From assembly GCA_017547445.1 (NCBI GenBank), contig JAFYPR010000031.1, forward strand, positions 1 to 36,762: DNA of 36,762 bases, written 5' to 3'. Positions 31,599-36,762 of the stretch are shown here, piece after piece. The position numbers and the translations under genes were made by a program. The notes beneath the pieces are model-generated. The model did no database searches. It was given only the letters and a program-made list of their open reading frames with translations, and was not told the origin of the DNA. Position 1 is the first letter of the stretch, and the number at the start of each line of letters is the position of its first letter. This stretch comes from Clostridia bacterium (lineage in GTDB: Bacteria; Bacillota; Clostridia; UMGS1883).

Positions 31599-32630
31599 AT
31601 GTACAAGATAAATAAAGAAAATCTTTCCGCATTATTCTCTCTCATTGCGGAAGCAAACGAGCTTTATGTTCCCGTGAGCATTAATGGTGCAGTGAACTTT
31701 GCAGCATGGGACGAAGATGTACAGGTTGACCTTGACACATTAAAAACCGTTAAGTCTCCCAAGGATGCATTCTTCCCCCAGAGCGAAACTTTATACTCCT
31801 GTAAGAGAAATGGCAAAAAGCTTTCTATCACACCCGAAGAACTTTCGAGCAAGGACTTTGTAGTTTTCGGTATGAAGGCATGTGATGTTAAAGGCCTCGC
31901 AGTACTCGACAAGGTATTTTTGGTTGACCCTGTTGACTCTTACTATAAGGCTCGTCGTGAACACGGTATTATTGTTTCTCTTGCTTGTTCTCAGCCTGAA
32001 GAAGCATGCTTCTGTAACGTATTCGGTATAGATGCATCTTCCCCTGAAGGTGACGTACAGGTATATATGATTGGTGATGAGCTTTTCTGGAACGCAGTTA
32101 CCCAAAAGGGTGAAAAGCTTACAGAGCAGGTTAAGAGCCTCCTTGCTGATACTGACGAAGCAAAGGTAGAAGAAGAAAAGGCTTCTATTAAAGCTATTGT
32201 AGAGCGTCTCCCCTACTCCAACCTTTCTTTAGACGGTTGGGGCGAAGATGCAGTACTTCTTGACAAGTTCAATTCTCCCATCTGGGAAGAACTCTATAAG
32301 CCCTGTCTTGCTTGCGGTACATGTACCTTCGTGTGCCCCACATGTCAGTGCTATGATATCAAGGACTATAATACAGGTAACGGCGTACAGAGATACCGCT
32401 GCTGGGACTCCTGTATGTATTCCGACTTTACAATGATGGCTCACGGCAACAACCGTACTAGCCAGATGCAGAGATACCGTCAGAGATTTATGCACAAATT
32501 GGTGTACTATCCTCAGAACAACGATGGCATGTACTCCTGTGTAGGCTGCGGCAGATGTGTTGACAAGTGCCCCACAGGCTTAAATATTGTAAAGGTTATC
32601 AAAGCTTTTGAAAAGGGAGGTAACAAATAA
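31599..32630 (+). CDS. 4Fe-4S dicluster protein, FlxB / sulfhydrogenase beta / AsrA-like
   Basis: A 343-residue protein of the family that includes sulfhydrogenase beta (HydB), anaerobic sulfite reductase AsrA and FlxB. The N-terminal domain contains the conserved FFPQSETLYSC and VVFGMKACDVKGLAVLDKVF. The C-terminal domain has two Fe-S motifs, CLACGTCTFVCPTCQCYD (about residues 235-252) and CVGCGRCVDKCPTGLN (about 315-330), separated by RYRCWDSCMYSDFT. In these complexes it sits between the FAD/NAD(P)H subunit and the downstream electron carrier. It shares one base with the next start (TAATG), so it is very likely translated in step with the FlxA-like subunit. Confidence 0.88.
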   Translation: MYKINKENLSALFSLIAEANELYVPVSINGAVNFAAWDEDVQVDLDTLKTVKSPKDAFFPQSETLYSCKRNGKKLSITPEELSSKDFVVFGMKACDVKGLAVLDKVFLVDPVDSYYKARREHGIIVSLACSQPEEACFCNVFGIDASSPEGDVQVYMIGDELFWNAVTQKGEKLTEQVKSLLADTDEAKVEEEKASIKAIVERLPYSNLSLDGWGEDAVLLDKFNSPIWEELYKPCLACGTCTFVCPTCQCYDIKDYNTGNGVQRYRCWDSCMYSDFTMMAHGNNRTSQMQRYRQRFMHKLVYYPQNNDGMYSCVGCGRCVDKCPTGLNIVKVIKAFEKGGNK

Positions 32631-33487
32631 TGTGCGAATGTAATTGCAATCACGAAAGCTTTTATGAAGACACTCTAATCCCCAAGGTTGGTGTTGTAAC
32701 AGATATTCGTCAGGAAACTCCCGATGTTAAAACATTCAGAGTAGTAGCTCCCGACGGCAGTAAATTGTTTGAGCATATGCCCGGTCAGTGCGCTATGGTA
32801 TCTGTTCCCGGTGTGGGCGAAGCAATGTTTTCCATTACTTCCTCCCCCACTAATAAAGAATTCCAGGAATTTTCCATTAAAAAGTGCGGTGTTCTTACAG
32901 ATTACCTCCATGCTATGGAGGTTGGCGAAGAAATCACAGTAAGAGGACCCTATGGCAACAACTTCCCCGTTGAAACAGAGTTAAAGGGTAAGAACCTTCT
33001 CTTCATCGCGGGCGGTATCGGTCTTGCTCCTCTCCGCAGTGTTATCAACTACGTACTTGACAACCGTGAAAACTACGGCACAGTAGATATTCTTTACGGT
33101 TCAAGAAGTGCTGACGACCTCGTTCAGCTTAAGGAAATTCAGGAAGTATGGATGAACTCTCCCAATGTTAACGTATACCTTACAATCGACCGCGAACAGG
33201 AAGGCTGGGACGGTCACGTTGGCTTCGTTCCTTCCTATCTTAAGGAAATCGGCTTTGATACAAATAAGGTAGCTCTTATATGCGGTCCTCCGATTATGAT
33301 TAAGTTCGTACTTCAGGGCTTACAGGAAATGGGCTTTGACAAGAAGCAGATTATTACTACACTTGAGCTCCGCATGAAGTGCGGTGTCGGCAAGTGCGGC
33401 AGATGTAATATCGGCAGCAAGTACGTTTGTAAGGACGGCCCCGTATTCCACTGCGACGAACTGGATGAGATTCCTGCAGAATATTAA
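32630..33487 (+). CDS. FAD/NAD(P)-binding oxidoreductase, FlxA / sulfhydrogenase gamma-like
   Basis: A 285-residue ferredoxin-reductase-fold protein of the group that contains sulfhydrogenase gamma (HydG), AsrB and FlxA. The FAD domain (about 15-110) ends in the RGPYGNNFP motif. The NAD(P)-binding domain begins LLFIAGGIGLAPLRSVINYV and has ALICGPPIMIKFVLQGL. A C-terminal [2Fe-2S] loop is CGVGKCGRCNIGSKYVC. It would accept hydride from NADH or NADPH and pass electrons into the Fe-S subunits. The cysteine-rich N-terminus (MCECNCNHE) is unusual. It is the only NAD(P)H entry point among the Hdr-linked genes in the window. Confidence 0.9.
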   Translation: MCECNCNHESFYEDTLIPKVGVVTDIRQETPDVKTFRVVAPDGSKLFEHMPGQCAMVSVPGVGEAMFSITSSPTNKEFQEFSIKKCGVLTDYLHAMEVGEEITVRGPYGNNFPVETELKGKNLLFIAGGIGLAPLRSVINYVLDNRENYGTVDILYGSRSADDLVQLKEIQEVWMNSPNVNVYLTIDREQEGWDGHVGFVPSYLKEIGFDTNKVALICGPPIMIKFVLQGLQEMGFDKKQIITTLELRMKCGVGKCGRCNIGSKYVCKDGPVFHCDELDEIPAEY

Positions 33488-33505
33488 TGAAAGGATGTTA
33501 CTCTA

Positions 33506-34180
33506 ATGGAAAACATGGTTAATGTATATTTCTTCGGTAAGCGTTATCAGGTACCTGCCGATTTAACAATCATGACAGCTATGGAATACGCCGGCTACAC
33601 TTTAACACGTGGTTGCGGTTGCCGTCATGGTTTCTGCGGTGCTTGTGCTACTATTTACCGTATTAAAGGTCAGAATGAATTAAAGACATGTCTTGCTTGT
33701 CAGACACAGGTTCAGGAAGGTATGTACATCGCTACTATCCCCTTCTATCCTCAGGACAAGAGAACTTATGATATCGAAGCTATTAAGCCCACACAGCAGA
33801 TTATGATGGAATTATATCCTGAAATCTACTCCTGTATCGGCTGTAACGCTTGTACAAATGCTTGTACACAGGATTTGAACGTTATGCAGTACATCGCTTA
33901 CGCACAGCGTGGCGAATATGAAAAGTGTGCAGAAGAATCCTTCGACTGCGTAGGTTGCGGCTGCTGCTCCGTAAGATGCCCTGCAGGTATCACTCACCCC
34001 ATGGTTGGTCTTCTTGCAAGAAGACTTACAGGTAAGTACATCGCTCCTGAAACAGAGCATCTTAAGGTAAGAGTTGACGAAATCAACCACGGTAAGTATG
34101 ATGAGCTTATCGAACAGGTTATGGGCAAGCCCATTACTGAAATGAAAGAACTTTATAACACAAGAGAAATTGAGAAATAA
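33506..34180 (+). CDS. fumarate reductase-type Fe-S subunit, FrdB/TfrB N-terminal-like
   Basis: A 224-residue Fe-S protein. Its N-terminal plant-type ferredoxin domain carries a [2Fe-2S] site in RGCGCRHGFCGACAT (Cys37, 39, 44, 47) with CLAC near residue 62. The second domain has two further motifs, CIGCNACTNACTQ (Cys110-120) and CVGCGCCSVRCPAG (Cys148-158). This is the cluster layout of SdhB/FrdB proteins and of the N-terminal half of methanogen thiol:fumarate reductase subunit TfrB. The CCG domains found in the C-terminal half of TfrB are missing here but exist as the separate HdrB at the head of the cluster. The flavoprotein gene follows after 12 bases. No membrane-anchor (SdhC/FrdC) gene is present. 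Confidence 0.87.
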   Translation: MENMVNVYFFGKRYQVPADLTIMTAMEYAGYTLTRGCGCRHGFCGACATIYRIKGQNELKTCLACQTQVQEGMYIATIPFYPQDKRTYDIEAIKPTQQIMMELYPEIYSCIGCNACTNACTQDLNVMQYIAYAQRGEYEKCAEESFDCVGCGCCSVRCPAGITHPMVGLLARRLTGKYIAPETEHLKVRVDEINHGKYDELIEQVMGKPITEMKELYNTREIEK

Positions 34181-34192
34181 GGAGGGATAAAT

Positions 34193-35791
34193 ATGTTTAC
34201 AGAAGCAATGCGCGAATCTATCAAAAAGGTAGAAGCAACAAGAGCAGAAAGAATGGCTACAGAGCCCAGAAGAATGACTGCTGAAGAAAAGGATGAACTT
34301 CTTAAATCATATCATCCCGACTATAAGGCAGAAGGCTTTGTTGAAATTAAAATCGGTCCCAACAAGGGCGAAAAAATTCCTACAGAATTAGGTAACCTTC
34401 TCCACTCCAACAGCCGTCTTTTAGATGTAGATGTTGACCTTACAAAGGTTGACTATGAAACAGACGTTTTAGTTATCGGCGGTGGCGGTGCAGGCAGCAG
34501 TGCAGCTATCGAAGCACACGAAGCAGGTGCTGATGTTATGATTGTAACAAAGCTTAGAATCGGTGATGCCAACACAATGATGGCAGAAGGCGGTATCCAG
34601 GCGGCTGATAAGGAAAACGACTCTCCCGTTCAGCACTATATCGACGCTTTCGGCGGCGGTCACTTTGCCGCTCGTCCCGAGCTTCTTAGACGACTTGTTA
34701 TGGAAGCACCCGATGCTATCCGTTGGTTAAATGACCTTGGCGTTATGTTTGATAAGCACGAGGACGGCGAAATGGTTACAACACACGGCGGCGGTACATC
34801 CAGAAAGAGAATGCACGCTTGTAAGGACTATTCCGGTGCTGAAATCATGAGAACACTTCGTGACGAAGTAATCAATCGCAAGATTCCCGTAATCGAATTT
34901 ACATCCGCAGTTGAACTTATCAAGGACGATAAGGGTCAGGTAGCAGGTGCAGTTCTTCTTAATATGGAAACAGGCGACTATATGGTAGCAAAGGCAAAGA
35001 CTGTTATCATCGCAACAGGCGGTGCAGGCAGACTTCACTACCAGGGCTTCCCCACAAGTAACCACTACGGTGCAACAGCCGACGGTCTTATTTTAGGCTA
35101 TAGAGCAGGTGCTCCTCTCCTTTATCAGGATACAATCCAGTACCACCCTACAGGTGTTGCATACCCTGCACAGATTTTCGGTGCACTCGTTACTGAAAAG
35201 GTTCGTTCCATCGGTGCAATGCTTGTTAATGCTGAAGGTGAAGCTTATGCTCATCCCCTTGAAACACGTGACGTTTCCGCATCCGCTATTATCCGTGAAT
35301 GTGCTCAGGGCAGAGGCGTAGAAACCCCCCTTGGCAGCGGTGTATGGCTCGATACTCCCATGATTGAAATCCTTCACGGTGAAGGCACAATCGAAAAGAG
35401 AATCCCCGCTATGATGAGAATGTACCTTAACTATGGTATCGACATGAGAAAAGAACCCATTCTTGTTTACCCCACACTCCACTACCAGAACGGCGGTCTG
35501 GAAATCGGTGGTGACGGCTTTACAAAGGCTATCGACAACCTTTTGGTTGCAGGTGAAGCTGTTGGCGGTATCCACGGCAGAAACCGTCTTATGGGTAACT
35601 CTCTTCTTGATATTATCGTATTCGGTAGAAATGCAGGTAAGGCAGCAGCTGCTAAGGCTAAGGAAGTTGAGCTTGGTGCTATGAACCTTGACCACGTTAA
35701 GGCATATGCAGAAGAGCTTAAGGCAGCAGGACTTGAATCCGAGCAGGTTTCTCCCCTCCTTCTTCCCAAGTATGCTCGTCACGAAAGATAA
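34193..35791 (+). CDS. soluble fumarate reductase-type flavoprotein, FrdA/TfrA-like
   Basis: A 532-residue FAD protein of the succinate dehydrogenase/fumarate reductase/L-aspartate oxidase family. After an unusual N-terminal extension of about 85 residues comes the FAD motif VLVIGGGGAGSSAA (residues 93-105). Substrate-site residues align with known fumarate reductases: His318 (QYHPTG), Thr334/Glu335 and Arg338 (TEKVRS), Arg359 (TRDVSA), His430 (TLHYQNGG) and Arg465 (GRNRLMGNSL). The residue matching the covalent FAD-linking histidine is Asn127 (DANTMMAEGG), so FAD is probably non-covalent, as in soluble enzymes. No membrane segment is seen. L-aspartate oxidase is an alternative family name, but no NAD genes are near and fumarase is next door. 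AGGAGG precedes the ATG. Confidence 0.88.
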   Translation: MFTEAMRESIKKVEATRAERMATEPRRMTAEEKDELLKSYHPDYKAEGFVEIKIGPNKGEKIPTELGNLLHSNSRLLDVDVDLTKVDYETDVLVIGGGGAGSSAAIEAHEAGADVMIVTKLRIGDANTMMAEGGIQAADKENDSPVQHYIDAFGGGHFAARPELLRRLVMEAPDAIRWLNDLGVMFDKHEDGEMVTTHGGGTSRKRMHACKDYSGAEIMRTLRDEVINRKIPVIEFTSAVELIKDDKGQVAGAVLLNMETGDYMVAKAKTVIIATGGAGRLHYQGFPTSNHYGATADGLILGYRAGAPLLYQDTIQYHPTGVAYPAQIFGALVTEKVRSIGAMLVNAEGEAYAHPLETRDVSASAIIRECAQGRGVETPLGSGVWLDTPMIEILHGEGTIEKRIPAMMRMYLNYGIDMRKEPILVYPTLHYQNGGLEIGGDGFTKAIDNLLVAGEAVGGIHGRNRLMGNSLLDIIVFGRNAGKAAAAKAKEVELGAMNLDHVKAYAEELKAAGLESEQVSPLLLPKYARHER

Positions 35792-35796
35792 TTTAA

Positions 35797-35890
35797 AAGA
35801 CCAATGGGGACTGTCCCAACAAACATCCGCAGATGTTCTTTGGCTCATCGTCTCCCGATGAGCCAAAGGGGGACTGTCCCCATTGGTCTT
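35797..35890. repeat. 94-base three-way-junction palindrome
   Basis: The outer arms 35797-35817 and 35870-35890 pair over 20 of 21 positions (core GGGGAC and GTCCCC). Inside are two perfect hairpins: AACATC/GATGTT (35822-35837) and the 13-bp CTTTGGCTCATCG/CGATGAGCCAAAG (35838-35868). The whole can fold as a cruciform or three-way junction between the flavoprotein and fumarase genes. It has only a weak T-run, so termination would be partial. GGGGACTGTCCCC-type elements are, from memory, dispersed in Clostridia genomes. Confidence 0.85.
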
Positions 35891-35917
35891 AACTTTATAA
35901 ATTCAGAGGTGATTTAA

Positions 35918-36762
35918 ATGCGCGAAATTCAGGTGCAGACAATTACAGATGTAGTTGAAAAATTGTGTATCGAAGCAAACCAGTTCCTCCCCAAGGACGT
36001 GCAGGATGCTATCAAGGCTTGCCGTGCTTGCGAAGACTGGGATATTGCAAAGGGTGTATTAGACAATATTATCACAAACTATGAAATCGCAGAAAGAGAA
36101 TGTGTTCCGATTTGTCAGGACACAGGTATGGCTTGCGTATTTTTGGAAATTGGTCAGGACGTTCACTTTACAGGCGGTAACCTTACAGATGCCATCAATG
36201 AAGGTGTTCGCCGGGGCTATGCTAACGGCTACCTTCGTAAGAGCGTAGTTGCTGACCCCGTTCGCCGTGGCAACACAGGCGATAACACTCCCGCAATGAT
36301 TTATACAGAAATCGTTGACGGTGACCAGGTTAAGGTAACAGTTGGTCCCAAGGGCTTTGGTAGCGAAAACATGAGTGCTATCCGTATGTTCAAGCCCTCT
36401 GCAGGCTTACAGGGCATTAAGGATTTCATCCTTGAAACCGTTGAAATTGCAGGTCCCAACCCCTGTCCTCCTATGACAATCGGCGTAGGCATCGGCGGTA
36501 CCTTCGATAAGGCAGCGTTACTTGCCAAAAAGGCTCTTATGCGCCCTATCGACGTACCCAACCCCGACCCCTTCTATGCAGATCTGGAAAAGGAAATGCT
36601 TGAAAAGGTTAACAAATTAGGCATTGGTCCTCAGGGCTTTGGTGGTAAGAGCACAGCTATCGGTTTAAATATCGAAACTCTTCCCACACATATCGCAGGT
36701 ATGCCCTGTGCTATCAACATCAACTGCCACGTTACAAGACATAAGTCGGAGGTGATATACTG
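35918..36762 (+). CDS. fumA: class I fumarate hydratase alpha subunit, stop codon cut by the window edge
   Basis: The N-terminal (alpha) subunit of a two-subunit, oxygen-sensitive [4Fe-4S] fumarase, which interconverts malate and fumarate. The 281 visible codons begin MREIQVQTITDVVEKLCIEA and include the family motifs VPICQDTGMACVFLEIG, NTGDNTPA, GPKGFGSENMSAIRMFKPS and TIGVGIGGTFDKAALLAKKA, with cluster cysteines in CQDTG, NPCPPM and INCH. The sequence ends after RHKSEVIY with TG at the last two bases; the next base is probably A, completing a stop, so the protein looks complete. GGAGGTGAT at about 36749 would serve the beta subunit gene just outside. AGAGGTGAT precedes the ATG. It supplies fumarate to the upstream reductase. 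Confidence 0.94.
   Translation, partial: MREIQVQTITDVVEKLCIEANQFLPKDVQDAIKACRACEDWDIAKGVLDNIITNYEIAERECVPICQDTGMACVFLEIGQDVHFTGGNLTDAINEGVRRGYANGYLRKSVVADPVRRGNTGDNTPAMIYTEIVDGDQVKVTVGPKGFGSENMSAIRMFKPSAGLQGIKDFILETVEIAGPNPCPPMTIGVGIGGTFDKAALLAKKALMRPIDVPNPDPFYADLEKEMLEKVNKLGIGPQGFGGKSTAIGLNIETLPTHIAGMPCAININCHVTRHKSEVIY

Noticed and set aside
34193-35791. L-aspartate oxidase (NadB)
   Set aside because: It is the same superfamily, but the partner Fe-S subunit directly upstream and fumarase downstream indicate fumarate reductase; no nadA or nadC is nearby.
35093-35866. 257-residue open frame on the minus strand
   Set aside because: It is antisense to the fumarate reductase flavoprotein and runs into the palindromic element at 35797-35890; no domain is recognisable.

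Overview
The window looks like chromosome of a strictly anaerobic, low-to-moderate G+C Firmicute of class Clostridia. The signs are a pyruvate:ferredoxin oxidoreductase, an [FeFe]-hydrogenase maturase, many ferredoxin-type Fe-S proteins, strong AGGAGG ribosome sites and near-consensus sigma-A promoters with 17-base spacers. A class III preQ1 riboswitch ahead of queT, a type reported mainly from Ruminococcaceae, points to a gut Oscillospirales/Ruminococcaceae-like genome. This placement is inference; no rRNA gene is present.

Bases 1-24300. Reading left to right: most of a PFOR gene (minus, C-terminal end off the left edge); a family 2 glycosyltransferase (minus); a riboswitch-controlled queuosine-precursor transporter and a secreted SH3/NlpC-P60 hydrolase (plus); rsmD, a coiled-coil protein and yebC (plus); an LtaS-like membrane phosphotransferase (minus); an asparagine/aspartate group made of asnS, asnA and an archaeal-type aspS, interrupted by a secreted CHAP/leucine-rich-repeat protein (minus); a tightly coupled DUF1653-sfsA-sbcD-sbcC-GNAT operon (minus); a tiny lipoprotein and hydF (minus); then a 420-base gene-free stretch filled by a mirrored array of stem-loops.

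Bases 24289-36762. A PurF paralogue without its glutaminase cysteine (minus) is followed by a long plus-strand cluster: an LDH/MDH-family dehydrogenase with a malate-type specificity residue, hdrB, hdrC, hdrA, an mvhD/flxD-like subunit, two ferredoxin-domain proteins, a FlxA-like FAD/NAD(P)H module, an Fe-S subunit and flavoprotein of a soluble fumarate reductase, and class I fumarase alpha.

How the genes may work together: oxaloacetate to malate to fumarate to succinate is a fermentative reductive branch. The last step appears to be wired to an NAD(P)H-fed Hdr-Flx flavin-bifurcation complex instead of to a membrane quinol. I infer an NADH-dependent, electron-bifurcating (or confurcating) soluble fumarate reductase that exchanges ferredoxin with PFOR and hydrogenase. 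This is the most interesting system in the window. Secondary points are the stem-loop array, several dispersed palindromic elements, and a riboswitch that appears to use a transcription terminator.
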